Both the position numbers and the translations under genes were made by a program. DNA of 64,000 bases, from contig NZ_CP016353.1 in NCBI RefSeq assembly GCF_002240355.1, forward strand, positions 2,158,501 through 2,222,500, given 5' to 3'. This DNA comes from Prauserella marina (GTDB taxonomy: Bacteria; Actinomycetota; Actinomycetes; Mycobacteriales; Pseudonocardiaceae). Position 1 is the first letter of the stretch; each line of letters begins with the position of its first letter. The notes beneath the pieces are model-generated. The model was not told the origin of the DNA. It saw only the letters and a list, made by a program, of their open reading frames with translations, and did no database searches. Below, one piece after another: positions 32,255-41,016 of the stretch.

Positions 32255-33657
32255 GGGCCGGTGCGAGAACGGTCATCCGGACGGTGGCGGCCGGTGCTGT
32301 CACGGCGACCGTCCGGACGGCCGCCGTAACAGGACACGCACGAGCCCGGCCACCGTACGCGGAACACCCGGACCGCTTCCATCGGTGGGTGCGGCGGACG
32401 TGGCACGCGCACCCGCAACGCCGAGGGAAGGCTGATGAACCGCAGCGGAGGAGGCAGCCGCAGTTCCTCGCCGTCGATCCCGACGTCGACAAGCGCCTGT
32501 CCGGAGTCGACGATGAACTCGGGGGTCAGCCAGGACCGGTAACCGTGAAAGTCGCGGAGCCGCCCGGTCAGCTCTGCCGAAACCAGCGCGGGTACGTCGA
32601 CGGCCCTGTCGACACTGATCGTCACGACACCGAGCGTGCCCGCGTCGAGCCGTTCCCTGCTGCCGAATCCGGTCAGGTGTTCGAGGCGGTACGCGCCGTT
32701 GGACACCACGACGATGTCGGCTGGTGGTCCCTCCACCGGCCCGGGGCCGGTGAACCGCAGATCGGCGGAAGCGGCCTTGGGGCCGAGCAGATCGGGCAGT
32801 GTCCTTGCGACCGTCGCGAACTTCGCCTCCCGGTATCCGGGAGACCGCACGAGCGCCGCGTAGACGCCGAGCGAGGCGTTGTTGACGAACACCCTTCCGT
32901 TGACTGCCGCGAGGTCGACCCGTCGTTCGATCGCCGGGCCGAAGGCGTCGAGCGCGGTGGGCATGTCGTCCCTGTCGAGGCCGAGATCGAGCGCGAAGTG
33001 GTTGCGGGTGCCCGCCGGGACACACACGAACGCGACGCCGTGCTCACGGGCGACGTCGGCGACGATCGCCTGTGAACCGTCGCCCCCTGCCATGCCCAGT
33101 ACGTCCGCGCCTTCCGCGACGGCACGTTCGGCCAGCGCGCGCACGTCGTCCCCCGCGCTCATGACGACGGTCGCGACACCCCGTTCCCTTGCCGTGGTGT
33201 CGAGCCGGAACCGTTCCACCTTGCCTCCGCCCGAGCGGGGATTGAGCAACAGCACACCTCGCGCGGCCGGTGGAACGCGTGCCCCGGGAGATGCCGAGCC
33301 GACTTCGCCCGCGAGCGCGACCCTCGCCGCCGCGGTGGACAGGAGGCACAGGCCGATCACCACCATCAGCACGAGGTAGGTGCGCGGTCCCGGCAGCGCG
33401 AGCAATGACAACAGAGTCACCACAGCGACCGAGCAGGCGAGCAGCCTGCGGGCGCCCCTGTTCACGAGCGCGGCCCAGCTGCCGCTCACGGCCACGGCGA
33501 GAAGGACCACCGCGAGCACCACCCGCACCGGACTGTCGGCGATGAAGGCGATCGTGACACCAAGCGCCGCCAGAGCGGTGGCGATCGCCACCGCCGCGTT
33601 CACTACGCGCCACACCGAAGGGCGGGCCGTACCGGCATGAGCTGACACGGTGCGCAT
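31855..33657 (-). CDS. Diacylglycerol-kinase-family lipid kinase, 3' end doubtful
   Basis: The first ~440 residues look real: four membrane helices (about 20-110), then the DAGK catalytic domain with LLNPRSGGGKVERF, AGGDGSQAIVADV and VPAGTRNHFALDLGLD (GGDG nucleotide site). It probably phosphorylates a lipid or sphingoid-like alcohol at the membrane. After about residue 440 (position ~32330) the frame stays open for 160 more residues, antisense to DUF1269 and through a terminator-like hairpin, with shadow-like composition. A lost stop or small indel near 32300-32420 is likely. ATG 33657 is the start used. It is divergent from DUF2252. Confidence 0.7.
   Translation of the reverse strand: MRTVSAHAGTARPSVWRVVNAAVAIATALAALGVTIAFIADSPVRVVLAVVLLAVAVSGSWAALVNRGARRLLACSVAVVTLLSLLALPGPRTYLVLMVVIGLCLLSTAAARVALAGEVGSASPGARVPPAARGVLLLNPRSGGGKVERFRLDTTARERGVATVVMSAGDDVRALAERAVAEGADVLGMAGGDGSQAIVADVAREHGVAFVCVPAGTRNHFALDLGLDRDDMPTALDAFGPAIERRVDLAAVNGRVFVNNASLGVYAALVRSPGYREAKFATVARTLPDLLGPKAASADLRFTGPGPVEGPPADIVVVSNGAYRLEHLTGFGSRERLDAGTLGVVTISVDRAVDVPALVSAELTGRLRDFHGYRSWLTPEFIVDSGQALVDVGIDGEELRLPPPLRFISLPSALRVRVPRPPHPPMEAVRVFRVRWPGSCVSCYGGRPDGRRDSTGRHRPDDRSRTGPHTTCDSSSASANACRSRSSCSCERFVVISEAPVSLNEPSTRSATASLLTTNSADVPGTTCRLTSATKSSSIPAWASEPASAPKAAPTAVPSRGTKNSSPNRNPQKPPPSAPLPVSLPRSLVLGFFLPSGQET
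32277..32316. terminator. Stem-loop between convergent DUF1269 and lipid kinase
   Basis: CCGGACGGT (32277-32285) and ACCGTCCGG (32308-32316) are perfect 9-base inverted arms with a 22-base loop, and further GC-rich pairing continues to about 32335. It starts 23 bases after the DUF1269 stop. No T-run follows, as is usual for actinobacterial hairpins. Confidence 0.5.
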
Positions 33658-33682
33658 GGTCGCGGCGCCGAGGCGAGCCGAC

Positions 33683-33729
33683 GTCACCCCGCCAGGATGA
33701 ACCGGCCTCACCCCCGGCAGGGGAGGTGA
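33683..33729. promoter_or_regulatory. Two CTCACCCC-like elements, lipid kinase/DUF2252 gap
   Basis: GTCACCCCGCCAGGATG (33683-33699) lies 61-77 bases before DUF2252, the same spacing as upstream of the DUF7144 genes. A second element at 33707-33729 is a dyad: CTCACCCCC, then GGGGAGGTGA. Both are in the 102-base gap of the divergent pair, so either could serve both genes. Confidence 0.5.
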
Positions 33730-33759
33730 TCGGTCGCGCCCGGGGGTAATCCTGCGCCG

Positions 33760-35169
33760 ATGAGCGTGCGAACCGGTACGGCCGTCGTGGCGCGGAGCGC
33801 GTCCCGCGCGGAACGAGCCGCCGAAGGAAGGGCCGCGAGAGCGGAGACCCCGAGGTCGAGTCACGCGGCCTTCGAGCGAGGGCTGGGCAGGACACCTCTC
33901 GAACTGCTGGCTGCGCAGGATCGCGCGAGGGTTCCCTCACTCGCCGGAATCCGGTATGAGCGCATGGCGGCCTCCCCGTTCGCCTACTTCCGGGGCGCCG
34001 CCCTTCCCATGGCCCACGACCTCGCCCTGACCCCGGCCACCGGATTCACCGTCCAGGCGTGCGGCGACGCGCACCTCGCGAACTTCGGTCTCTTCGCCTC
34101 GCCCGAGCGCAGGCTCGTCTTCGACATCAACGACTTCGACGAGACCGCGAAGGGGCCATGGGAGTGGGACGTCAAGCGGCTCGCGGCGAGCGTGGAGATC
34201 GCGGGGCGTGGCAACGGGTTCTCCACGGCCGAACGGACGAGGGCCGTGCTCGCCACGGTGGGTGCCTACCGACAGGCGATGCGCGATTTCGCGGGCCGCA
34301 CGGCCCTGGAGGTGTGGTACGCCATCGCCGAGGTGGACGCGGTGCGGGCACTCGCGGCCCCGAAGCTGAGCGCGGCGGGCAAGAAGCGGCTCGACCGCAC
34401 GGTGGTCAAAGCCAGGTCCCACGACCAGCTCGGATCGCTCGCCAGATTCACGACGGCCGAGGGCGGCTCCCTCCGGATCGAACCTGATCCCCCTCGGGTC
34501 GTTCCCGTCGAAGGGCAGGCGGAGGACGGGGGTGACGCTGCCTTCGCGCGGATCGAAAGGGTGCTTGCCGCCTACCGCGAGACGCTGGAACCGGAGCGCA
34601 GGGTACTGCTCGACCGGTATTCGCTGGTGGACGTCGCGCGGATGGTCGTCGGCGTCGGCAGTGTCGGGACCAGGTGCTGGATGCTGTTGTTGCTCGGGCA
34701 CGACGAAGCGGACCCGCTTTTCCTGCAGGCCAAGGAAGCGGGGCCGTCGGTGCTGGAACAGTTCACCGGCCGCGGCGAATACTCCAATCACGGGCAACGG
34801 GTGATCGTCGGACAGCGGCTGATGCAGGCGGTCAGCGACATTTTCCTCGGCTGGGTCGCCGTGACCGGGTTCGACGGAAAGGACAGGGACTTCTACATCA
34901 GGCAATTGCGTGACGGCAAGGGTTCCGTGCCCGTGGAGAGCATGGTCCCTGACGGCTTGCTCGCCTATGGGCGGTTGTGCGGCTGGACCCTGGCCAGGGC
35001 ACACGCCAGGTCGGGTGACGCCGTCGCCATCGCCGCCTACCTCGGTTCGGGTCCCGTTTTCGACTGCGCGGTGCGCGAATTCGCCTCGGCGTGCGCCGAG
35101 ATGAACGACCACGACCATGCCGCGTTGTGCCGCGCGGCCGGGTCCGGCACCATCCGCGAGGGGCATTGA
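33760..35169 (+). CDS. DUF2252 protein with kinase-like motifs
   Basis: A 469-residue cytoplasmic protein of the DUF2252 family. CGDAHLANFG (Asp103, Asn108) and FDINDFDET (Asp122-Asp127) resemble the catalytic and metal-binding loops of aminoglycoside-phosphotransferase kinases. Further on, GVGSVGTR (298-305) and FLQAKEA (Lys325) resemble a glycine-rich loop and the ATP-binding lysine. This order is the reverse of ordinary kinases. The substrate is unknown. First gene of a likely operon with three small downstream genes; a GGGGGTAAT element lies just upstream of its start. Confidence 0.88.
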   Translation: MSVRTGTAVVARSASRAERAAEGRAARAETPRSSHAAFERGLGRTPLELLAAQDRARVPSLAGIRYERMAASPFAYFRGAALPMAHDLALTPATGFTVQACGDAHLANFGLFASPERRLVFDINDFDETAKGPWEWDVKRLAASVEIAGRGNGFSTAERTRAVLATVGAYRQAMRDFAGRTALEVWYAIAEVDAVRALAAPKLSAAGKKRLDRTVVKARSHDQLGSLARFTTAEGGSLRIEPDPPRVVPVEGQAEDGGDAAFARIERVLAAYRETLEPERRVLLDRYSLVDVARMVVGVGSVGTRCWMLLLLGHDEADPLFLQAKEAGPSVLEQFTGRGEYSNHGQRVIVGQRLMQAVSDIFLGWVAVTGFDGKDRDFYIRQLRDGKGSVPVESMVPDGLLAYGRLCGWTLARAHARSGDAVAIAAYLGSGPVFDCAVREFASACAEMNDHDHAALCRAAGSGTIREGH

Positions 35170-35170
35170 C

Positions 35171-35641
35171 ATGACGACCACCGAACAACTGTTGTTGCCG
35201 CGCGAGGACGCCGATCCGGTGATCGCCGACGTGGTCATCGGCGTGGCCGACGTGCTCGCCGAGAGCGCGGGCCGCCTCGTGCTGGTCCTCCGGCCCCTCA
35301 CCGGAGGACTACTGGCACCGGAACGCTGGCCCCGCTTCGTCAGGGAGCTCGCGGGGCGCGGTGTCCGCAGGCGGCGTCAGGTCGGCGAAGCGGCGCTTCG
35401 CGGCTACCGGTTCGTCACGCCCGTTCTCGTCACCGACGCACTCGACCGCCTCGACCTCCCCGGCATCGTGCGCGAGGTACTCGCCGAGATCGACCTTCCC
35501 GAGATCATCCGCACGTCGACCGGATCCGTCGCATCGGAAAGTGTGCGGGACGTCCGGATCAGGCTGGTGGCCGCGGACGACGCGGTATCGCGCCGGTTCG
35601 GCGGCCGGAGGGACACCGCGGCGCGGGGACATGACGAGTGA
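35171..35641 (+). CDS. Hypothetical protein between DUF2252 and RDD genes
   Basis: A 156-residue soluble protein of unknown function. It has a short hydrophobic patch (SAGRLVLVLRPLTGGLLAP), an arginine-rich stretch (GRGVRRRRQVGE) and a repeated DLP element (RLDLPGIVREVLAEIDLPEII). ATG 35171 begins one base after the DUF2252 stop, so the longer frame from 35117 was not used. It overlaps the next gene by 11 bases. The tight packing suggests it works with DUF2252 or the RDD protein. Confidence 0.7.
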   Translation: MTTTEQLLLPREDADPVIADVVIGVADVLAESAGRLVLVLRPLTGGLLAPERWPRFVRELAGRGVRRRRQVGEAALRGYRFVTPVLVTDALDRLDLPGIVREVLAEIDLPEIIRTSTGSVASESVRDVRIRLVAADDAVSRRFGGRRDTAARGHDE

Positions 35642-36230
35642 ACGACGGGCGCACCGGCAATCCTGGCTGAGCGGCCTCCCCCAGGAGGCACGGGCTTTTC
35701 AAGGAAAAAGGGCGGGCTTCGTGAGCCGGGGAGTGGCCGCGATCGTCGACGGTCTGGTCGTCGTGGTGTTGCTGGGGATGCTCTACCTCGCCTTCGCCGC
35801 GCTGGGATTCCTGATCGACCCCACCGGGTTCGCGTTCCCCGTCCCCGGCAGGGAAGCGCTGGTGCTGGCCTGGTTCGTGCTCGCGGTGCTCTACCTTTCC
35901 GTGTGCTGGGCCGGAACCGCGCGTACCGTGGGCGATCAGCTGCTGGGACTGCGGGTGCTCGGCGCGCGCGGATTTCGGCTGCGCTGGGGCCAAGCCTGTG
36001 TCAGGGCGCTGGCGTGTGTGCTGTTTCCCTGGGGCCTGCTGTGGATCCTTGCCGGTCGGCACCGCCGTTCCTTGCAGGATCTGCTCCTGCGCACCGTGGT
36101 GATCTACGACTGGGGCCCCCGCCTTCCCCGCACGTCACCCGCAACTCGTGAGGCGAAGGACGACGGCGAGCGCAAGGCTCGCCCGGACGGGGAGGGCAAC
36201 GAGGACGAGGAAGAGGGTGAGGACTCGTGA
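35631..36230 (+). CDS. RDD family membrane protein
   Basis: A 199-residue protein. The RDD domain spans about 30-160, with three membrane helices: RGVAAIVDGLVVVVLL has the Arg..Asp of the family, and GTARTVGDQLLGLRVL precedes helix 3. HRRSLQDLLLRTVVIYD closes the domain. The C-terminal 35 residues are strongly acidic (EDEEEGEDS). Some RDD proteins carry Na+/H+ antiport; others are of unknown role. ATG 35631 overlaps the previous gene by 11 bases and its stop overlaps the next gene's GTG. Confidence 0.88.
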   Translation: MTSERRAHRQSWLSGLPQEARAFQGKRAGFVSRGVAAIVDGLVVVVLLGMLYLAFAALGFLIDPTGFAFPVPGREALVLAWFVLAVLYLSVCWAGTARTVGDQLLGLRVLGARGFRLRWGQACVRALACVLFPWGLLWILAGRHRRSLQDLLLRTVVIYDWGPRLPRTSPATREAKDDGERKARPDGEGNEDEEEGEDS

Positions 36231-36736
36231 CCGGTGTCTTGTCGCGGTCCGGACGTGGCGCGCTCGCCCGTGTCGCAGCCATCGCGGCCATCGCGGCCGT
36301 TTCCGCGGGGTGTGCGCAGGACGAAGGTGGTGGCACGCGGACGCCACCCAGTTCCGCGTCCACGTCGGCGACCTCGGCCACGACGAGCCCGCCCTCCTCC
36401 GGCCCAGTGGAGCAGGAGTGCGCGGCACTGCTCACCAGCGGCCGGGATCTCCTCGACACGGTTACCCGGTTCGCGGGGGGACAGGCGACCGGCGACGAGG
36501 TCAGGGCAGCGGCCACGGACCTCCGCACCGCGATCGACAGGGCGAGCGGGGTGATCGGAGCCGAGGCCGGAGCGGCGCTGAACACGGCAAAGACCGCGCT
36601 GGGGGAGCTGGAGACCGCGCTGACGGCCCAGCCTCCCGACCTGCAAAGTGCGCGTGCCGCCGGTGGCGAGGCGCTCACGGGCGTGCGAGACGCGGCGACC
36701 CTGTGTGAGTCCGGCCAGTCCACGACTTCGCGGTGA
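36227..36736 (+). CDS. Putative lipoprotein of unknown function
   Basis: A 169-residue exported protein starting at GTG 36227. The signal peptide (residues about 1-28) has a basic start, a hydrophobic core (VAAIAAIAAVSAG) and a lipobox ending at Cys29 (VSAGC). A Ser/Thr/Pro linker (about 35-58) leads to a helical domain rich in Ala (VRAAATDLRTAIDRAS). It should be anchored on the outer face of the cytoplasmic membrane. Last gene of the DUF2252 operon; convergent with the membrane protein gene 5 bases away. Confidence 0.78.
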   Translation: MTGVLSRSGRGALARVAAIAAIAAVSAGCAQDEGGGTRTPPSSASTSATSATTSPPSSGPVEQECAALLTSGRDLLDTVTRFAGGQATGDEVRAAATDLRTAIDRASGVIGAEAGAALNTAKTALGELETALTAQPPDLQSARAAGGEALTGVRDAATLCESGQSTTSR

Positions 36737-36741
36737 GGGCC

Positions 36742-38082
36742 TCAGCGGCTCGCCTCGGTTGCGCCGGGTGAATCGCCTGGCGCCGATTCCCGGGGTGGCC
36801 TGCCGATGAACTGCACCACGGCGAGGCAGCCGAGCAGGACGATGCTGATGACCAGCACCGTCACCCCGCTCGGCCGGTCGAGGAAGACGAACACCGCCAC
36901 CGCGATCGCGACCAGAGCCACCCGCAACGGGGTCTGGTGCCGGTAGACCCAGATCGCGGCCGGTCCAGCGGGGCCCCTTCCCGACCGTAGCCGTCCGATG
37001 AACGAGCCCGTTCCCGCCCGCACACCCCGTGCCGTCGCCGAAGGCCCCGCCAGGAACGCGCCGAGCGCCAGCACGACGCCGACCGCGAACAGGGTGCGCA
37101 GCCCGTCCCGCAGGAATCGCACCAGAAGATCGAAGGATTCGCCTGCCGCGATGGTCGCGGGTGGTGGGACGGCACCGGTGAGGACACTCCTCGTGACGAG
37201 CAACCCGCCCGCGAGCACGAGCATGCTCAGCGCGATGCCCGCTCCGGCGCCCACGAGCGCCCGCCGGTGCCCCCGCGCGACGTACACCCCGAGGGCTAGT
37301 ACCAGAACGGTGATCCACGGCAGCCAGGCCGCCAGGCTGTCGAACGCCGAATAGGCGCGCCTCGCCTTGTCGAGGGAAGAGGCGTCGGCGATCGCGATCG
37401 TCGGGTGCACCTCGGGGATCCGGCCCGCCACGGTGAGGCCCGCCGCGACGAGCCGCTCCTTGGCCGCGGTGGCGAACGGCGCCAGATCCAGTTCCACCGT
37501 GCCCCCGGACACGACGACCGCGTCGCTCTCCCCTGAGAGCACCGCGTGCGCCTGCTCGTGTGCGACGCGAATCGTCCGCTCCCACAGTTCGGCGATTCCG
37601 GGCCTGCTGAGCAGACCGGCGACCCGCTCGTGCACGAAATCACGGACGCCGGCGGCCAGTGGCCCGGTGAGACCGTCGAGTGCCGTGGTGACGGCAGGGG
37701 GAACACCCCGCTCGGCCAGCGCGCCGACCGCGTTCGCCGCGAGCCCCTCGACGTCGATGCGGGCGAACACCGCGTCCGTCACACGGTCGGTCACGACGGC
37801 CCGCACGGCCGGCTCCCGAATCAACGGGGCCGCCGTCGCGACGAACCGGTCGGTGTCGGCGACCTGGCTGTGGGTCCACACCGCGAGCAGCGAAACCGGA
37901 ACGAGCAGGCAGCCGAGGAACAGCAGTGTTCCCGCGCCTGCCGACCTCAGCCAGCGCAGGGGAGCCGAGCGCCGCGAACGCAGCAGGGCCAGCTCGGCGC
38001 GCAAATCGGCGAGCTCGGCGCGTTCGGCTGGCGTGAAGGGCAGGTCGCCGCTGTCGGCAGTGCCCGTGTGCCGTGGGTCCAT
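36742..38082 (-). CDS. Large membrane protein with extracytoplasmic domain
   Basis: A 446-residue protein. A coiled-coil-like stretch (AERAELADLRAELALLRSRR, about 18-37) precedes helix 1. A long extracytoplasmic region of about 190 residues follows (VADTDRFVATAAPLIREPAVR), then five more helices. This matches an uncharacterised family of actinobacterial integral membrane proteins. ATG 38082 is chosen; the frame from 38196 lacks support. The 251-base gap to the LuxR gene carries CTCACCCC-like elements. Confidence 0.78.
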   Translation of the reverse strand: MDPRHTGTADSGDLPFTPAERAELADLRAELALLRSRRSAPLRWLRSAGAGTLLFLGCLLVPVSLLAVWTHSQVADTDRFVATAAPLIREPAVRAVVTDRVTDAVFARIDVEGLAANAVGALAERGVPPAVTTALDGLTGPLAAGVRDFVHERVAGLLSRPGIAELWERTIRVAHEQAHAVLSGESDAVVVSGGTVELDLAPFATAAKERLVAAGLTVAGRIPEVHPTIAIADASSLDKARRAYSAFDSLAAWLPWITVLVLALGVYVARGHRRALVGAGAGIALSMLVLAGGLLVTRSVLTGAVPPPATIAAGESFDLLVRFLRDGLRTLFAVGVVLALGAFLAGPSATARGVRAGTGSFIGRLRSGRGPAGPAAIWVYRHQTPLRVALVAIAVAVFVFLDRPSGVTVLVISIVLLGCLAVVQFIGRPPRESAPGDSPGATEASR

Positions 38083-38251
38083 ATCCCTCACCCGGAATCC
38101 GTTGGAACGAAAAGGAAACCGGTGCACGGGCCCGGCGCGAGGTCTGGAATTTCCCGACAATGCCCGCATCCTGTGCCGAGTCGACCTCCGCGCCACTGCC
38201 TTCGCTCACGGTTTCGGGCTCACGGTGGCCGCCCGCGCCGGGGTGAAGCCT

Positions 38252-38268
38252 CGCCTCGCGGGGGTGAG
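38252..38268 (-). promoter_or_regulatory. CTCACCCC-like element upstream of LuxR 1
   Basis: The minus strand reads CTCACCCCCGCGAGGCG. It is 66-82 bases before the LuxR gene at 38334, but inverted relative to the other copies, and 170 bases before the divergent membrane gene. A related CGGGGTGAA lies just left of it. Confidence 0.4.
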
Positions 38269-38333
38269 ATGAGCCCGGTCACTGGAACGCGTGCCGGTTG
38301 CCGCTCACAATGAGGGAAACCCGGGGAGGGGTG

Positions 38334-40940
38334 ATGCCGGAGGCCGCCGAACGGATGCCGCGCAGGCGAGTGCCGAATACCAAGATCACGGTGCCGGACC
38401 TGCCGGCACACATGGTGTCGAGACCGAGGTTGCTGCCGGTGCTCGATCGGGCCGGTGATGTCCCGGTCACCACGGTGTGTGCTCCCGCGGGTTCTGGCAA
38501 GACTCTGTTCCTGGCCGAATGGGCACACCGGCGAAACGGTCCCGGTGTGTGCTGGGTGTCGCTCGACGCCGACGACAACGACGGTCGGCGCCTGTGGTCG
38601 GCGTTGCTCGATGCGCTGGAGACCCACCCGCCGATCGGCTCGGCCGGCAGGCTCGCCGCGATCGAGGTTCCCACCGGGCCCAGCGAGATTCCCGCTTTCC
38701 TCGCCGAAGTGGACGACGCGCTCGTCGGCGAGCCGGTCGTGCTGGTCCTCGACGGAATCCACGAGTTATCCGATCCTGTGGTCCTCAATGGACTCCAGTC
38801 GTTCGTGCGGTATCAGCCGCCCGGATTGCGCCTGATCCTGTCGAGCAGGCTGGACCCTCCGCTGTCACTGGCGAGGTTGCGGCTGGCCGACCAGCTCTTC
38901 GAGATCAAGGCAGGGCAGTTGCGGTTCACCGAGGCTGACGCCGAAGCGCTGTTCGCGCTCGCGGGAGCCGAAGTGCCCCCGGAAACCCTGACCCGTCTGG
39001 TGGAGGAAACCGAGGGCTGGGCGGTCGGCTTGAGGATCGCGGTGGACGCCGTGGTGCGCGAGGGGGGAGCCGAGGAAGTGCTCGCGGGCCACGACAAGGT
39101 ACTGCGGCGGTACCTCGACGACGAATTACTGTCTACATTGGATTCCGAGCTTCGCGAATTCCTGTTCGCCATCGCGGTCGCCGGTTCCGTCTCCGTCGAA
39201 CTGGCCATCGCGCTGTCCTGCCGGAAGGACGCGGCGGCCGCGCTGGACGAACTGCGGGATCGGACCATGATCCTCACGCGAGAGGAATCCGGTGAGTACC
39301 GGCTTCCTTCCCTGCTGCGGTCCTGTCTGCTCGCCGACCTCGGACGCAGGAACCCCGACACGCTCACCGCCCTGCACTCCCGCGCGTCGGAGTGGTTCCT
39401 GGCGAGAGACCTTCCCGCTCCGGCGCTCGAACACGCCGTCAAGGCGGGAGATCCGGCGCGATTACGGCGAATACTGCGCGCGTCCGCGGTCCGGCTGTTC
39501 GTCGAGGGCGCCCACCGGATACTGCGGAGGGCGCTGAGCACACTCGACGACAACACCCTCGCCAAGGATCCGCTTCTCACGCTCGTGCTGGCCGCACTGC
39601 ACCTGGAACTGGCCGAGACCGGGACGGCCGGCCTGCACCTGACGAGGGCCGAGGCGAACTGGCCTCCCGAGGCGTCGGCCGAACTCACGGCCATGCGGGC
39701 GTTCGTCCTTTCCCGGCTCGCCCAGATCGGCGGCGAACCGGATGCCGGCGCGGCGGACAGGGGCATGGCGGGAGAACCGGCGTTGCGGTTGCTGGCCGTC
39801 GCGCAGCGGGCCGCCGTGACGCAAGAGGACGGCGCCCGCGAACGCCTCGAGGTCACGCTCGCCGAGGCCGGGTCCTCCGGACAGGACTACGTGGCTCTCC
39901 GGTGCCTGACCTCGCTGGCCCGGATCGCTGAGCGGGAAGCGGACTACCGCGCGATGGACCGGATCGCTCACGCGGTGGAAACGCGGACGCGACACGAGGG
40001 CGGAACGGTCGAGCGGGTCGCTGGTTCCGTGCTCCTGGCCTACACCGCCTTGCTGAGCGCCGACCCCGCCGAAGCCGTATCTCGGGCCGGTGACGCCGAA
40101 CAGGACACCAAGCGTTGGCCGTCAGGAGGGAACGCGGCGCTGCCGCTGGCCGCCGCAGTGCTGCGGGGCGCCGCCGTTTTCGAACTGGGGGACTGGTACG
40201 AGGGCTTGCGGCGCCTCGGCGAGGCGAGGTCGGCCATGACGGGGCGCGCGCTTCCCCCGGAATGCGTGGCGTTGTGCGCGGTGCTCGAACACCGCGCGGC
40301 CTTGCTGCTGGGCGCGGGCGAACTGGCCCGCGCCGTGTTGCGGTGGAGCCAGCGGGAAAGGGTCGAGGAGGGCGAGTTGCTGCTCATGACGGCCGCCGCG
40401 CGGTTGGCGCTCGGCAAACCGAAACTCGCGGCCCGCTCACTCGACCCGCTGCTCACCGGCAAGGTTCCAACGGCACTCGGCTGGTCGCGGATCGAAGGAA
40501 CGCTTGTTGGTGCTCGCGCCGCGTTGGCACAGGGAGAACGGGATCGGGAACAGCGCCTGCTGGAACGCGCGTTGGCCCTCAGCGAGGAGACCGGAACCTG
40601 GTTCCCGCTCGTCTTCGCGCCCTCCGAGGTCATCGACACCCTCACGGCACTGCTCGGAAGGCCGGGTGACGCGGGACGGGTGCTCGACCGCAGGCGGCGA
40701 ATCAACCGGCCTCCGTTGCCGACCGCGCTCACCGACCGCGAGCGCAGTGTGTTGCGCTTGTTGCCCACTTTGCGTTCCATCGAGGAAATCGCCGCCGACC
40801 TGACGGTCTCACCGAACACCGTCAAGACGCATGTTCGCGGTATCTACGCGAAACTGGCCGTGAGCAAGCGCAGGGATGCCGTCGCGGTCGCGATCCGGCA
40901 GGGACTGCTCTCGCCGAGGAGCGACGGAACGCTCGATTGA
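38334..40940 (+). CDS. LuxR-family regulator, MalT-like (LAL) type, 1
   Basis: About 868 residues. The N-terminal STAND ATPase has the P-loop APAGSGKT and VLVLDGIHEL (Walker B). A helical tetratricopeptide-like middle (about 380-780) follows, and the C-terminal LuxR helix-turn-helix is LTDRERSVLRLLPTL...SPNTVKTHVRGIYAKL. Such regulators bind ATP and an inducer, oligomerise and activate transcription. ATG 38334 follows GGGGAGGG; a TTG at 38298 and ATG at 38310 are alternatives. It is tandem with a second homologue 76 bases downstream. Confidence 0.9.
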   Translation: MPEAAERMPRRRVPNTKITVPDLPAHMVSRPRLLPVLDRAGDVPVTTVCAPAGSGKTLFLAEWAHRRNGPGVCWVSLDADDNDGRRLWSALLDALETHPPIGSAGRLAAIEVPTGPSEIPAFLAEVDDALVGEPVVLVLDGIHELSDPVVLNGLQSFVRYQPPGLRLILSSRLDPPLSLARLRLADQLFEIKAGQLRFTEADAEALFALAGAEVPPETLTRLVEETEGWAVGLRIAVDAVVREGGAEEVLAGHDKVLRRYLDDELLSTLDSELREFLFAIAVAGSVSVELAIALSCRKDAAAALDELRDRTMILTREESGEYRLPSLLRSCLLADLGRRNPDTLTALHSRASEWFLARDLPAPALEHAVKAGDPARLRRILRASAVRLFVEGAHRILRRALSTLDDNTLAKDPLLTLVLAALHLELAETGTAGLHLTRAEANWPPEASAELTAMRAFVLSRLAQIGGEPDAGAADRGMAGEPALRLLAVAQRAAVTQEDGARERLEVTLAEAGSSGQDYVALRCLTSLARIAEREADYRAMDRIAHAVETRTRHEGGTVERVAGSVLLAYTALLSADPAEAVSRAGDAEQDTKRWPSGGNAALPLAAAVLRGAAVFELGDWYEGLRRLGEARSAMTGRALPPECVALCAVLEHRAALLLGAGELARAVLRWSQRERVEEGELLLMTAAARLALGKPKLAARSLDPLLTGKVPTALGWSRIEGTLVGARAALAQGERDREQRLLERALALSEETGTWFPLVFAPSEVIDTLTALLGRPGDAGRVLDRRRRINRPPLPTALTDRERSVLRLLPTLRSIEEIAADLTVSPNTVKTHVRGIYAKLAVSKRRDAVAVAIRQGLLSPRSDGTLD

Positions 40941-41016
40941 CCCGGGTCTCTCAGCACCACGGGAAAGGTGCCTTTTGGCTCTAGGGCCCACTCTCCCGCG
41001 TTCCTAGCCTCGATGA

